Shown: positions 16,264 to 25,325, counted from the stretch's first letter. The stretch is DNA of 38,336 nt from Desulfuromonadales bacterium (GCA_016650295.1 JAENWA010000047.1:1-38336); one strand, 5' to 3'. The notes: a model not told the origin generated them from the sequence alone. Made by a program: numbers and translations.

Positions 16264-16574
16264 AACAACTTCCCCTCCCGTAGAATTACCCGCGACAAGG
16301 TCGGTAGAGTGCTCTCGCTAAGAAATTTGTCTGCTCTTTTCAGGACAAAATCGACATTGTACCCTATGTGCGCCATATCACGATAAAGGCGGTTCAAGAG
16401 AGCATTTCGTTCACGCCAGTGAAGATCTTTCTCCAGCAGAACAGCGATATCAATATCACTCTGCTCCCGTGCCGTCCCTTTGGCATAACTGCCAAAAAGG
16501 TAGATGCTTTCCGCTTGGGGAATAGAGGAAACAACCATATCCTTTATTATTTCAAAATCAGCTGATGAGTACAT
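16248..16574 (-). CDS. Minimal nucleotidyltransferase (MNT), antitoxin-type
   Basis: 108-residue nucleotidyltransferase of the polymerase-beta superfamily. Motif GSYAKGTAREQSDIDIAV gives GS-X(n)-DxD, with the two metal-binding aspartates intact; a third acidic position is likely in YNVDFVL. In characterised HEPN/MNT modules the MNT protein adds AMP to the HEPN toxin and neutralises it. The gene precedes the HEPN gene and overlaps it by 16 bases. The ATG has only a GGGG-type ribosome binding site. Substrate and neutralisation are inferred from the family. Confidence 0.9.
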   Translation of the reverse strand: MYSSADFEIIKDMVVSSIPQAESIYLFGSYAKGTAREQSDIDIAVLLEKDLHWRERNALLNRLYRDMAHIGYNVDFVLKRADKFLSESTLPTLSRVILREGKLLWTNN

Positions 16575-16604
16575 AATTACCCCGATTTACATTTGAGTAT
16601 ATTT

Positions 16605-16844
16605 TCATCGACCAGCCCGGTACGCCTCGACTTCTTCGGCGATCATTTCTTCAGTGATGGCCTTTGCCTGCGGCAATGCCTGAGTTGAGCGAAAGAGTGC
16701 TTGTAACTCCTCAACCCGTGTCGCCCGGTCGTCGTCCTCGGCAATCATCACCACCTCAACCCGCTGACCGGCACGGAAGGGCAAGCCGCTGAGTTCAATC
16801 TTTGCCGGATCCTTGATAGTCACATATTGTTTATAGGCAAGCAT
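16605..16844 (-). CDS. Orphan antitoxin-like protein
   Basis: 79 residues. An N-terminal beta-rich part (YVTIKDPAKIELSGLPFRAGQRVEVVMIAED) is followed by an acidic helical tail ending ITEEMIAEEVEAYRAG. The layout, a short DNA-binding-like N-terminus and a toxin-wrapping tail ending in an EE-AYR segment, is typical of antitoxins paired with VapC PIN toxins. No toxin gene follows: the next gene on this strand is the MNT gene 30 bases downstream. It is thus an orphan, or the HEPN/MNT pair replaced its toxin. The frame opens at a TTG four codons earlier, but the ATG used here has GGAG six bases upstream. Confidence 0.6.
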   Translation of the reverse strand: MLAYKQYVTIKDPAKIELSGLPFRAGQRVEVVMIAEDDDRATRVEELQALFRSTQALPQAKAITEEMIAEEVEAYRAGR

Positions 16845-17042
16845 GCCAGTCTCCAAAGTCGGATTATTGGCCTAACCTTACCACATTATTGAAGATATTT
16901 TGCTGTTTTTCTCATCCCTTCACGCAGCCCGTTTTTGCAGAGAATGGCGGAAAGTCTGACTTCGGAGGGAGCCCCCACAAACTCATCATGTTGAATAAAT
17001 ATGTGATGCGTCCCTCTTAACCCCTTAACCCCTTTGAGCTGG

Positions 17043-17642
17043 TTATGCCTTGACTGCAAAGAAAAACGTCACATCGTTCGCCACTTTTGGTCCTTGAGCC
17101 AACTTTACCTCTTCCTCATTTAGGTCCAATGCATGGGCGAGCTGTGCTCGCTTTTGCTCGATCCACGGCAGTCCTGATCGGTTCGTTTGATGTTGATAGA
17201 ATACCAGCAGCCAACCTTTCGGAAGCGAGTTCCAGACCATCCTCACCTCTTCGTCTAAGATGTGCTTGTAATCAGCCTTTCCCTTTGGTTCAAGACCCGT
17301 GTCAGGGTCTAGAAACACGATCCCACGACTGTCTTTGTATAGTTGAATATATTTGGTAACTGCATCGTGGTAGGCGGCGCGATTCGATTTCAAAAACGGC
17401 GCATCAAAAACAGACACCTTTGCGGGACCAGCCAATGATTCTATATTTCCAATGTTTCTGAAATGAGAAAGAACCTCGTCAGGAATTCGGTGTACTTCTC
17501 CATCTACCTCTATCCTACCGAACTCACACGGGTTGTAGTATGCGACCTGGATCACATTCTTGGCGTCATATTTCTCCGCAAGGATAGTCAGAACGCCCCA
17601 CTTCACTAAATCACGTTTGTCCGCATACCAACAATCTCTCAT
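17043..17642 (-). CDS. Conserved hypothetical protein, unrecognised
   Basis: 199 residues, soluble, with no signal peptide. Recognisable strands are VIQVAYYNPCEFGRIE, IVFLDPDTGLEPK, GWLLVFYQHQTNR and DVTFFFAVK, suggesting an alpha/beta fold. The FLDPDTGLEPK segment recalls the acidic loop of some Rossmann methyltransferase-like proteins, but no SAM-binding glycine loop is visible, so no function is assigned. The start is placed at the ATG (17642) preceded by GAGAGGGAAA; the frame is open 13 codons further from a GTG, but that would put the strong ribosome binding site inside the gene. Gaps of some 200 bases separate it from both neighbours. It may be accessory cargo like the nearby toxin-antitoxin genes. 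Confidence 0.65.
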   Translation of the reverse strand: MRDCWYADKRDLVKWGVLTILAEKYDAKNVIQVAYYNPCEFGRIEVDGEVHRIPDEVLSHFRNIGNIESLAGPAKVSVFDAPFLKSNRAAYHDAVTKYIQLYKDSRGIVFLDPDTGLEPKGKADYKHILDEEVRMVWNSLPKGWLLVFYQHQTNRSGLPWIEQKRAQLAHALDLNEEEVKLAQGPKVANDVTFFFAVKA

Positions 17643-17774
17643 TTTTCCCTCTCGGAATATCTCATTATTGACAAGGTCCACTCAACAACTCGTCTGGAGT
17701 ACTGTAACAGTCAGCTCCACCCTAATCCATCTGATTTAAATATCCCATCCCAAATCACCGCGCAAGAGATTCGT

Positions 17775-17816
17775 CAAAAAACAAACAGGGCATGGCGAAC
17801 TGCTCGCCATGCCCTG
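17775..17816 (-). terminator. Intrinsic terminator of the hsp20-lon operon
   Basis: On the minus strand CAGGGCATGGCGA pairs with TCGCCATGCCCTG around a five-base loop, followed by TTTGTTTTTTG. It lies about 30 bases after the lon stop. Confidence 0.92.
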
Positions 17817-17845
17817 ATAAAATGATTTAAACAACGATTATCCGG

Positions 17846-20287
17846 CTACGCCCTGGCCCCTTTTTTCACTACCGTTTTGGGAGCGGGAACAATGGCCGTG
17901 GCTGGCTTGACCTTGGGCGCTGCCGGCGGAAACTTCTCCAGGGCCAGCTTCAGCACCTCGTTTACCTCGGAAACCGGAACGATCTTGACCTTCTTGAGGA
18001 TCTCGGCCGGGATGTCCTCCAGATCCTTCTTGTTCTGCATCGGAATGATCACCATCTTCATCTCGGAACGGACCGCCGCCAGGATCTTCTCCTTGAGGCC
18101 GCCGATCGGCAGAACCTTGCCGCGCAGGGTCACTTCACCGGTCATGGCCACATCCTTGCGGACCGGGATGCGGGTGATGATCGACACCAGCGCAACGGTC
18201 ATGGCTACTCCGGCCGAAGGACCATCCTTGGGGATCGCACCGGCCGGGACATGCACATGGATCTCGTGATCCTGGAAGAATTCCGGTGTAACGCCAAACT
18301 CGTCGGCGTGGGCACGAATATAGGTATGGGCCGCCTGGACCGACTCTTTCATGACATCACCCAACTGGCCGGTGAGGGTCAGGCCGGGTTTGCCGCTCAT
18401 CAGGGTGGCCTCGATGTGCAGAATCTCGCCACCCACCGGTGTCCAGGCCAGGCCGTTGACCACACCGATCTCGTTATGATCCAGATCCTCTTCGCGCAGG
18501 TATTTCGGCGCTCCCAGGAAGGGATGCAAACTCTTGGCCGTCACCTTGACGATGCGCTTGGATCCCTCCGCCACCTTGCGGGCCACCTTGCGGCAGACCG
18601 TGCCGATAGTGCGTTCCAGGTTGCGCAGACCGGCTTCGCGGGTGTACTTGGAGATGATCTCGCGGATGGCATCATCATCGAAACTGATATGTTTGGCCTT
18701 GAGCCCGTTTTCCTTGATCTGGCGCGGCACCAGGTAACGCTTGGCGATTTCCAGCTTTTCCTCTTCGGTGTAACCGGCCAGATTGATGACCTCCATACGG
18801 TCGCGCAGGGCGGAGGGGACCGGATCGATCTGGTTGGCGGTGGCGATGAACATGACGTTGGACAGATTGAAGGGCTGGTTGATATAATGATCGGAGAATG
18901 AGTGGTTCTGCTCCGGGTCCAGCACCTCCAGCAGGGCCGAGGAGGGGTCGCCCTTGTAATCGTAGCCCAGCTTGTCGATTTCATCCAGCATGATGACCGG
19001 GTTATTGGTACCGGCCTGTTTCATGGCCTGAATGATGCGGCCCGGCATGGCGCCGATATAGGTCCGGCGATGTCCGCGGATCTCGGCCTCGTCCCTGACC
19101 CCGCCCAGCGACATGCGCACGAACTTGCGCCCCATGGCGCGGGCGATGGATTTGCCCAGAGAGGTCTTGCCGACACCGGGAGGACCGACGAAACAGAGGA
19201 TCGGCCCCTTCATCTTTTTTTTCAGCTTGCGCACCGCCAGGAACTCAAGGATACGTTCCTTGATCTTGTCCAGATAGAAATGATCGTCGTTAAGGATCTT
19301 CTCGGCCCGGATGATATCCAGGCTGTCGCGGGAGGTCTTGCTCCAGGGGATCTCCACCAGCCAGTCCAGGTAGGTACGGATGATCCCGGCTTCACCGGCA
19401 TCCTGATGCATGTTCTCCAGTCGCCCCAGCTGTTTGAGGGCCTCTTTCTTGACACCCTCGGGCATCTTGGCACTTTCAATAGCCTTTCGGACTTCGACCA
19501 GCTCCTCTTTCTCTCCGCCATCTCCCAATTCCAGCTGGATGGCCCGCATCTGCTCGCGAAGATAATACTCGCGCTGGTTCTTGCCCATCTCCTCACGGGC
19601 GGCGTTCTGGATCTTGGCCTGTACACTCAGAAGCTCGACTTCACGATTCAGAAACTCGTTGACCTTGGTCAAACGGACGATCGGGTCGTTAATTTCCAGC
19701 AGTGCCTGGGCATCAGCGACCTTCAGTCCCAGGTTGCTGGCGATCAGGTCGCTCAAACTGCCCGGCTCCTGAATATTTTCCAGGATAACCATGACCTCGG
19801 GCGAAATCTGCTTGCCCAGCTCAATCACCTTGGCCAGCTGCTCCCGGACAGTGCGGACCAGCGCCTCGGTTTCCAGGGAGATGTCCTGAAGCAGATGATC
19901 GTTCTGGCGCTCGGTGCGAACCAGGTAAAAAGGCTTTTCGCTAATATATTCTGTAATACGCGCCTTGGCCAGCCCCTGGACAAGAATCTTCACCCGTCCG
20001 TCAGGCAGCTTGAGCATACGCATGATCATGGCAACCGTTCCGACTTCATAGATCTTGTCGGGGGTCGGATCTTCATCACCGATATCATGCTGGGTGGCCA
20101 AAAGGATCATGCGATCCCCCGCCAAGGCGTTGTCCACGGCCTTTACCGACATTTCACGCCCCACAAAGAGCGGAATGATCATGAAAGGGTAGACCACCAC
20201 ATCCCGCACCGGCAGCAGGGGAAGCACTTCGGGAATCTTAAGTTCTTCCGCATCCTGCTTATCATTATCCTTTTCGATTTCGCTCAA
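17846..20287 (-). CDS. lon: ATP-dependent Lon protease (TTG start)
   Basis: 813-residue cytosolic AAA+ serine protease that degrades misfolded and regulatory proteins. N-terminal LON substrate domain ([23 protein letters not shown]), helical middle, AAA+ module with Walker A GPPGVGKT (368-375, K374) and Walker B in [11 protein letters not shown], then the protease domain with catalytic S691 in DGPSAGVAM and the lysine segment further on ([13 protein letters not shown]). The C-terminus ends in an alanine/proline/lysine-rich tail of about 30 residues after the conserved domain. The start codon is TTG and overlaps the TGA of hsp20 (TTGA); GGAG lies about ten bases upstream. Coupling Lon to a small heat-shock protein joins holding and degradation of damaged proteins. 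Confidence 0.96.
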   Translation of the reverse strand: MSEIEKDNDKQDAEELKIPEVLPLLPVRDVVVYPFMIIPLFVGREMSVKAVDNALAGDRMILLATQHDIGDEDPTPDKIYEVGTVAMIMRMLKLPDGRVKILVQGLAKARITEYISEKPFYLVRTERQNDHLLQDISLETEALVRTVREQLAKVIELGKQISPEVMVILENIQEPGSLSDLIASNLGLKVADAQALLEINDPIVRLTKVNEFLNREVELLSVQAKIQNAAREEMGKNQREYYLREQMRAIQLELGDGGEKEELVEVRKAIESAKMPEGVKKEALKQLGRLENMHQDAGEAGIIRTYLDWLVEIPWSKTSRDSLDIIRAEKILNDDHFYLDKIKERILEFLAVRKLKKKMKGPILCFVGPPGVGKTSLGKSIARAMGRKFVRMSLGGVRDEAEIRGHRRTYIGAMPGRIIQAMKQAGTNNPVIMLDEIDKLGYDYKGDPSSALLEVLDPEQNHSFSDHYINQPFNLSNVMFIATANQIDPVPSALRDRMEVINLAGYTEEEKLEIAKRYLVPRQIKENGLKAKHISFDDDAIREIISKYTREAGLRNLERTIGTVCRKVARKVAEGSKRIVKVTAKSLHPFLGAPKYLREEDLDHNEIGVVNGLAWTPVGGEILHIEATLMSGKPGLTLTGQLGDVMKESVQAAHTYIRAHADEFGVTPEFFQDHEIHVHVPAGAIPKDGPSAGVAMTVALVSIITRIPVRKDVAMTGEVTLRGKVLPIGGLKEKILAAVRSEMKMVIIPMQNKKDLEDIPAEILKKVKIVPVSEVNEVLKLALEKFPPAAPKVKPATAIVPAPKTVVKKGARA

Positions 20288-20715
20288 TCGACTATCTCCT
20301 TTATAAATACCTTCCGGTCATTGATTTTGGGACACATCACCCGCAATACACCGCGGCGGTACTCGGCAGAAATGGCGCACGCATCGAAACTGCATGGTAT
20401 ATGCACAGTATGGTGAAAGCGGCCGTGGCTGCGTTCAAGACAGGCAAAGCACTCGGCCTGCTCACGAGGACGCTGGGCTTCCAGAACAAGGGTCTGGCCG
20501 CACACGGTCAGGCAGATGTCTTCAAGCCGAAAACCGGGCAGATCAAATTCCAGAATGATCTTGTCGCAGGTCTCGTAGATATCAACTGGTGGACAATTTT
20601 CACATCCGTTATTGCAGTCGCGCAGTTCAAGCGCAAGCAGCAGGCTGCGAATCTCACCAATCTGACGACTGAAAATTTCCTGATGGAACGGCTTTTTTCC
20701 CGAAAATCGTGACAT
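20284..20715 (-). CDS. Cysteine-rich small heat-shock protein (Hsp20/alpha-crystallin)
   Basis: 143 residues: a short N-terminal arm, an alpha-crystallin domain from about 43 (PPVDIYETCDKIILEFDLPG) to 135, with the GVLRVMCPK strand, and a short tail. It should be an ATP-independent holdase. It is unusual in having 11 cysteines, including C-x3-C-x2-C near 34-41 (CNNGCENC) and CFAC in the loop region. This suggests metal binding or redox control of its assembly. It is the promoter-proximal gene of an operon with lon; its TGA overlaps the lon TTG. An IxI-like motif at the C-terminus is not evident (ends FIKEIVD). The Hsp20 family is certain; the redox idea is inference. Confidence 0.9.
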   Translation of the reverse strand: MSRFSGKKPFHQEIFSRQIGEIRSLLLALELRDCNNGCENCPPVDIYETCDKIILEFDLPGFRLEDICLTVCGQTLVLEAQRPREQAECFACLERSHGRFHHTVHIPCSFDACAISAEYRRGVLRVMCPKINDRKVFIKEIVD

Positions 20716-21033
20716 AGGTAAGCCTGCCTGTCGTACCGTGGATGAGAGCAGATTCCGCCTTTGAAGATGTAACCATTCTTGACTCGCTTGTCAAGGTTGA
20801 GAGCGGTCTGTTGTCGGTTGTTTCAAACCCGGATAAACGGGATACGTAAGGTAACGAACTAATTTTCTACCGGAAAGTGCAGAAAACAATTTCTATCTTA
20901 CTAAAAATGAATTGACTTTACACCCTGTTTGCAGGATATGTTTCATTTTTTGTCTGCTCTCACTGCATCAAGGCGGCGTTATTTCACACGTGCGGGTTTT
21001 CCGTTCGCAAACCGAGAAAATTGGAGTATCAGC
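20716..21033. other. Divergent intergenic region between hsp20-lon and speA
   Basis: 318 bases. It holds the hsp20 promoter (20766-20794) and must also hold the speA promoter, for which no clear pair of hexamers was picked. No RNA structure was recognised. Confidence 0.4.
20766..20794 (-). promoter_or_regulatory. Candidate promoter of hsp20-lon
   Basis: On the minus strand TTGACA (20794-20789), a 17-base spacer and TACATC (20771-20766). The -35 box is perfect for the housekeeping sigma factor. CTTGACAAG could also be read as a heat-shock -35, but no CCCCAT-type -10 follows. Confidence 0.55.
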
Positions 21034-22941
21034 ATGGAAAAATGGAATATCAGCGAATCCGCCAAGATTTACAACATGGACAACTGGGGTGCCGACCTTT
21101 TCTCGATCAACAAAAAGGGCAACATCTGCGTCCACCCTTCCTCCAACTCCAAGCAATCCATCGACCTGCGGGCCCTGGTGGATGACCTGATCAAGCGTAA
21201 GATCAAGCCGCCGATACTTTTGCGCTTCATGGACGTGCTGCAGGGTCGCATCGCCTCCATCAACCGCGTCTTCAAAAACGCCATCGCCGAGAACGACTAT
21301 CCGGCCAAATACCAGACCTTCTATCCGATCAAGGTCAACCAGCAGCGCCAGGTAGTTGAGGCCATTGCCGGTTACGGCAAACGCTACAACATCGGGCTGG
21401 AGGTCGGTTCCAAGCCGGAACTGGTGGCCGGGATTTCGATCTCCACCGGCAATGGTCTGCCGATCATCTGCAACGGCTACAAGGATGCAGAATATATCGA
21501 GACCGTGCTCTACGCCACCAAAATCGGTTATGACATCACCATTGTCATCGAGAAACTGTTCGAGCTGGAAAAAATAATCGAGATTTCCAAAAAGACCGGC
21601 ATCCAGCCCAAACTGGGCATCCGGGTCAAGCTTTCCTCCAAGGGCACCGGCAAGTGGGCCACCTCCGGCGGCGAAGACGCCAAGTTCGGCCTGCGCATGT
21701 CCGAGATCATTGCCGCCATCCGTATGCTGGAGGAGCAGGGCATGCTGGGCTGCGTCAATCTGCTGCACTCCCACATCGGCAGCCAGGTCACCAAGATCGA
21801 CAAGATCAAGACCGCCCTGATCGAGGCGGCCCGTATCTACAGCGAGATGCGCAAGATGGGGGTCAACATCGAATACCTGGACATCGGCGGCGGTCTGGGT
21901 GTGGATTACGACGGCTCCAAATCCAGCTATTTCTCCAGTGTCAACTACACCATCGAGGAGTACGCCAACGACGTTATCTACCAGATCAAGAACATCTGCG
22001 ACGAGGCAGGGGTGGAGTGCCCCAACATCATCTCCGAGTCAGGGCGCGCCACGGTTGCCCATTACTCGCTGATGGTGACCAACGTGCTCAACACCAACAC
22101 CCAGGGTCTGATGCCGGACTTTGAAGAGATGCTGGCCCAGTCCGAGAAGATCGCCCCCACGGTCAGGAAGTTGATGGATATCAACAAGAGCATCGACCGC
22201 TACTCATTGCGCGAGGATTACCACGATACCCTGCAGCTGATCAACGAAGCGGTCAGCCTCTTCAATCTGGGCTACCTGACCCTCAATGACCGGGCCATCG
22301 CCGAATGGCTCTACACCAAAATCATCAAGAAGATCAGCAGCATCCTGGAGAAGATCAAACCGATCCCCGAGGAGCTGCAGAACTTCCAGCTGCACCTGCG
22401 CCAGACCTATTTCGCCAACTTTTCCCTGTTCCAGTCGATACCCGACTCCTGGGCCATCGACCAGCTCTTCCCGATCATGCCGATACAGCGCTTGAACCAG
22501 AAGCCGGACGTGATGGCCTCCATTGCCGACATCACCTGCGACTCGGACGGCGAGATCACCAGCTTCGTGGGTGAGAACGGCCGCACCAAGTCCCTGCCGC
22601 TGCACAAGCTGCGCAAGGATGAGGACTACTACATCGGCTTCTTCCTGATCGGCGCCTATCAGGAGATCCTGGGCGATCTGCACAACCTGTTCGGCGACAC
22701 CAACGCCGTGCATATCACCTTCAACAAGAAGACCGGCTACATGATCGACACGGTCATCAACGGCGATGCCACCTGGGAAACCCTCAAATACGTCCAGTAC
22801 AAGGGTCCGGAGATCCTCAAGCACGTCCGCGACAACCTGGAGAAGAGCGTGGCCTCCAAGAAGATCTCCATCGAGGAGAGCAGCCACTTCATCGAACTGC
22901 TGGACCGGACGCTGTTGGGGTATACGTATCTGGGGGAATAG
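21034..22941 (+). CDS. speA: Biosynthetic arginine decarboxylase SpeA
   Basis: 635 residues, full length for the family. It converts arginine to agmatine with PLP, the entry to polyamine synthesis. Alanine-racemase-like barrel with the PLP lysine K100 in TFYPIKVNQQRQ, then GLEVGSKPEL, IICNGYKD, RVKLSSKGTGKW, LHSHIGSQ, YLDIGGGLGVDYDGS and IISESGRATVAHYS; the helical insertion and C-terminal beta-domain (SIADITCDSDGEI) follow. The start at 21034 has TTGGAG eight bases upstream; the frame is open 35 codons earlier but that part is not family-like. DUF4160 begins on the base after the stop. The carboxyspermidine genes downstream on the same strand use the putrescine made from agmatine; the agmatine-processing enzymes are not in the window. 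Confidence 0.96.
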   Translation: MEKWNISESAKIYNMDNWGADLFSINKKGNICVHPSSNSKQSIDLRALVDDLIKRKIKPPILLRFMDVLQGRIASINRVFKNAIAENDYPAKYQTFYPIKVNQQRQVVEAIAGYGKRYNIGLEVGSKPELVAGISISTGNGLPIICNGYKDAEYIETVLYATKIGYDITIVIEKLFELEKIIEISKKTGIQPKLGIRVKLSSKGTGKWATSGGEDAKFGLRMSEIIAAIRMLEEQGMLGCVNLLHSHIGSQVTKIDKIKTALIEAARIYSEMRKMGVNIEYLDIGGGLGVDYDGSKSSYFSSVNYTIEEYANDVIYQIKNICDEAGVECPNIISESGRATVAHYSLMVTNVLNTNTQGLMPDFEEMLAQSEKIAPTVRKLMDINKSIDRYSLREDYHDTLQLINEAVSLFNLGYLTLNDRAIAEWLYTKIIKKISSILEKIKPIPEELQNFQLHLRQTYFANFSLFQSIPDSWAIDQLFPIMPIQRLNQKPDVMASIADITCDSDGEITSFVGENGRTKSLPLHKLRKDEDYYIGFFLIGAYQEILGDLHNLFGDTNAVHITFNKKTGYMIDTVINGDATWETLKYVQYKGPEILKHVRDNLEKSVASKKISIEESSHFIELLDRTLLGYTYLGE

Positions 22942-23196
22942 ATGCCTACAATTATGCTCATCATGGGCTGGCGCTTTTTCTTTTATGCCAACGAAGGCAA
23001 TGAGCCAATCCACATTCACTGCAAAAAAGGCGAGGTCGAGTGCAAATACTGGCTCGACAGAGAAAATTTTGCAATTGAAGAGGCATATGCTTATAATATT
23101 TCGAGTAGAGACCGACGCGAAGTAAAGCGAATCATTTTTGAATATTTCGAGTTTATCGAGCAGGAATGGGAGCAGTTCCAGAAGGGAGGCGGATGA
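22942..23196 (+). CDS. DUF4160 protein
   Basis: 84 residues with the family's opening pattern: MPTI, then a hydrophobic G-RFFFYANEGNEPIHIHC segment and KKGEVECKYWLD. The acidic helical C-terminus runs EYFEFIEQEWEQF. DUF4160 genes are commonly followed by DUF2442 genes, as here, and the pair is regarded as a putative toxin-antitoxin-like module, though the biochemical role is not established. The start codon directly follows the speA TAG, with GGGGGA four bases before it at the end of speA, so it is translated from the speA message. It overlaps the DUF2442 gene by four bases. Confidence 0.85.
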   Translation: MPTIMLIMGWRFFFYANEGNEPIHIHCKKGEVECKYWLDRENFAIEEAYAYNISSRDRREVKRIIFEYFEFIEQEWEQFQKGGG

Positions 23197-23456
23197 TGAA
23201 CAGGCACCACGATGTGCAACGGGTTACCTTCACAAAAGACGAAATGGAATTGACCGTTGATGGGGCTACACATCGTTTTGATCTTAAAGCAGTCTCCCTC
23301 CGGCTTTTTCAGGCTGCACAAACCGAGCGTGAACGTTACGAAATATCCCCTTCCGGGTACGGAATTCACTGGCCGCTGATTGATGAAGATTTGTCTATCG
23401 ATGGTTTGCTCGGAATCTCCCATTCGCCGGTGTTTGGGTTTAAGAAAGCGGCTTGA
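23193..23456 (+). CDS. DUF2442 protein
   Basis: 87 residues. The C-terminal half, YEISPSGYGIHWPLIDEDLSIDGLLG, is the DUF2442 signature; the N-terminal half is a beta-rich segment (VQRVTFTKDEMELTVDGATHRFDL). It pairs with DUF4160 through an ATGATGA overlap; AGGGAGGCGG precedes the start, which is therefore preferred over a frame-open site nine codons earlier. It may act as antitoxin or DNA-binding partner of DUF4160; this is inferred from recurrent pairing. Both genes appear inserted between speA and the next polyamine gene. Confidence 0.85.
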   Translation: MMNRHHDVQRVTFTKDEMELTVDGATHRFDLKAVSLRLFQAAQTERERYEISPSGYGIHWPLIDEDLSIDGLLGISHSPVFGFKKAA

Positions 23457-23626
23457 GACAACACATTGCTGCAACTTCAATTCACCGCATCCTCGCTTAG
23501 TCCACGGATTTCATTACATCATTTCATATGTAAATTTCTTGTTACAGGTATTGTGCTGAAAGACGAATACCCGTATTATGTGACGCTCTGAAATCACTAC
23601 CACAAATTATTCAGGAAGGAACCAAT

Positions 23627-24823
23627 ATGAGCAAAGTCCTTATCATTGGCGCCGGCGGCGTCGGCCAGGTTGTCACCCACAAATGCGCCCAGCGCCGCGA
23701 CATCTTCACGGAGATCACCCTGGCTTCCCGCACCAAATCCAAGTGCGACGCCATCGCCGCCCAGCTGTACAACAGCATCAAAACCGCCCAGGTGGATGCG
23801 GACAACGTGCCCGAACTGGTGGCCCTGATCAAGGCGGAACAGCCCAAACTGGTGATCAACGTGGCCCTGCCCTACCAGGATCTGCACATCATGGATGCCT
23901 GCCTGGAAACCGGAGTGGATTACCTGGATACCGCCAACTACGAGCCACTCGACACCGCTCATTTCGAGTACTCCTGGCAGTGGGCCTACCAGGAGCGCTT
24001 CAAGCAGGCCGGCATCATGGCCCTCTTGGGCTCGGGCTTCGATCCGGGCGTGACCAACGTCTACACCGCCCTGGCCGCCAAGAAATACCTGGACGTGATT
24101 GAGGAACTCGACATCATCGACGCCAACGCCGGTTCCCACGGTCAGCCCTTTGCCACCAATTTCAACCCGGAGATCAACATCCGCGAAGTGACCGCGATCT
24201 GCCGCCACTGGGAGAACGGCCGGTTCGTGGAGTCGCCAGCGCTCTCCACCAAGCGGGTCTTCGACTTCCCCGAGGGGATCGGTCCCATGAACTGCTACCG
24301 CCTCTACCACGAGGAGATGGAGTCCATCGTCAAGCATATCCCGACCATCAGGAAGGCCCAGTTCTGGATGACCTTCTCGGACAACTACCTCAAGCACCTG
24401 GAGGTCTTGCAGAATGTCGGCATGACCCGCATCGACGAGGTGGAATTCAACGGCCAGAAGATCGTGCCGATCCAGTTCCTCAAGGCCCTGCTTCCCGATC
24501 CCGGCAGCCTTGGTCCGCTGACCAAGGGCAAGACCTGCATCGGCGTCATCGCCCGCGGCTCCAAGGACGGCCAGAAGAAGCAGGTCTATATCTACAACAT
24601 CTGCGACCACGAGGCCTGCTACAAGGAGGTCCAGTCCCAAGCCATCAGCTACACCACTGGTGTCCCGGCGGTGGTCGGCGCCATCATGATGCTGACCGGC
24701 AAGTGGCATGAGGCAGGGGTCTGGAACATGGAGCAGTTCGATCCGGAGTTGTTCCTGGATGTGCTGGGGCCGATGGGGCTGCCGACCGTCGTGATAGACG
24801 GCGGAGAATGGCCGAAACTGTAG
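23627..24823 (+). CDS. Carboxy(nor)spermidine dehydrogenase (saccharopine dehydrogenase family)
   Basis: 398 residues. It reductively condenses L-aspartate semialdehyde with putrescine (or diaminopropane), making carboxyspermidine (or carboxynorspermidine), in the SAM-independent spermidine route. N-terminal Rossmann motif GAGGVGQVV (8-16), LASRTKSKC, NVALPYQDL, YLDTANYEP, GSGFDPGVTNV and a C-terminal TTGVPAVVGAIMMLTGKW stretch match the saccharopine dehydrogenase-like family with this activity. Context settles the substrate: speA upstream and the matching decarboxylase nspC downstream on the same strand. It has a clear ribosome binding site (GGAAGGAACC). The last 16 bases overlap a small ORF at 24808. 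Saccharopine dehydrogenase proper is the alternative but unlikely here. Confidence 0.93.
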   Translation: MSKVLIIGAGGVGQVVTHKCAQRRDIFTEITLASRTKSKCDAIAAQLYNSIKTAQVDADNVPELVALIKAEQPKLVINVALPYQDLHIMDACLETGVDYLDTANYEPLDTAHFEYSWQWAYQERFKQAGIMALLGSGFDPGVTNVYTALAAKKYLDVIEELDIIDANAGSHGQPFATNFNPEINIREVTAICRHWENGRFVESPALSTKRVFDFPEGIGPMNCYRLYHEEMESIVKHIPTIRKAQFWMTFSDNYLKHLEVLQNVGMTRIDEVEFNGQKIVPIQFLKALLPDPGSLGPLTKGKTCIGVIARGSKDGQKKQVYIYNICDHEACYKEVQSQAISYTTGVPAVVGAIMMLTGKWHEAGVWNMEQFDPELFLDVLGPMGLPTVVIDGGEWPKL

Positions 24824-24942
24824 AATCAAAGGCTAACAACCGTGACGCGCAGCAACTTGAGGGGATAGAAGAGATGCTGAAGAGCCTGGATGAAAACGAT
24901 TTGAAGGTGATTTATCGCATTGTGCGGTCGTTCAGGGGGTAA
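24808..24942 (+). CDS. Small 44-residue helical ORF
   Basis: ATG with GGCGGAGA directly upstream, overlapping the end of the dehydrogenase gene by 16 bases in another frame. The product is charged and helical; its end, EEMLKSLDENDLKVIYRIVR, looks like the C-terminal helix found in short regulators of the Xre type, but no helix-turn-helix is present. It may be a genuine small protein or the tail left from a larger regulator. Codon use is plausible and the overlap is typical of coupled genes. Confidence 0.45.
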   Translation: MAETVESKANNRDAQQLEGIEEMLKSLDENDLKVIYRIVRSFRG

Positions 24943-24998
24943 ATGAGAGAGAAACAATATCAGGCTTACAAAACGGCACAAGAAATTTCTTTCATGAT

Positions 24999-25028
24999 GA
25001 TATACCGTGATATATACTGATATCAAAG
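24999..25028 (+). promoter_or_regulatory. Candidate operator: three GATATM repeats with exact 10-bp phase
   Basis: GATATA at 24999, GATATA at 25009 and GATATC at 25019 occur as direct repeats on one face of the helix, 22 bases before the antitoxin start. TATACT (25013-25018) inside it could be the -10 box. Ribbon-helix-helix antitoxins bind such arrays as stacked dimers, so autorepression of the downstream pair is likely. Confidence 0.6.
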
Positions 25029-25049
25029 TTATCGCTGGAGGTGACCATA

Positions 25050-25325
25050 ATGGCAAGCACTCGGCAATTAGGACTCAGGCTTGACGAGGGTGACACCGTC
25101 AACCTCAGAAGAATCGCCCAGTTGGAAGGGCGTACCGAACAGGACATTCTTAGAGATTCACTCCGCATGTACGTGCGTAATGCCGACGAACAAAGGGAGT
25201 TTATCGATTCTGTAGAACGCGGTTGGTATGAACTTCGTTCGGGACTCGGGGAACTAGTAACGGAGAATGATGATTTTTTCGCTTCCATAAGAAAAGAGAT
25301 CCGGAATGAAAAAACGTCCGTTTAA
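25050..25325 (+). CDS. Ribbon-helix-helix antitoxin
   Basis: 91 residues. The N-terminus STRQLGLRLDEGDTVNLRRI, followed by ALEGRTEQDILRDSL-like QLEGRTEQDILRDSLRMYV, is a ribbon-helix-helix DNA-binding domain: one beta strand and two helices. The acidic C-terminal tail would wrap the toxin. It starts at ATG 25050 with GGAGG eight bases upstream; a GTG three codons earlier is too close to that site. It overlaps the toxin gene by 20 bases. A 10-bp-phased repeat upstream suits an RHH operator, so autoregulation is expected. The pair sits inside the polyamine gene cluster. Confidence 0.85.
   Translation: MASTRQLGLRLDEGDTVNLRRIAQLEGRTEQDILRDSLRMYVRNADEQREFIDSVERGWYELRSGLGELVTENDDFFASIRKEIRNEKTSV

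Noticed and set aside
18251-20416. Long plus-strand frames opposite lon
   Set aside because: Antisense shadows of a highly conserved GC-rich gene; products rich in His, Gln and Gly with no family match.
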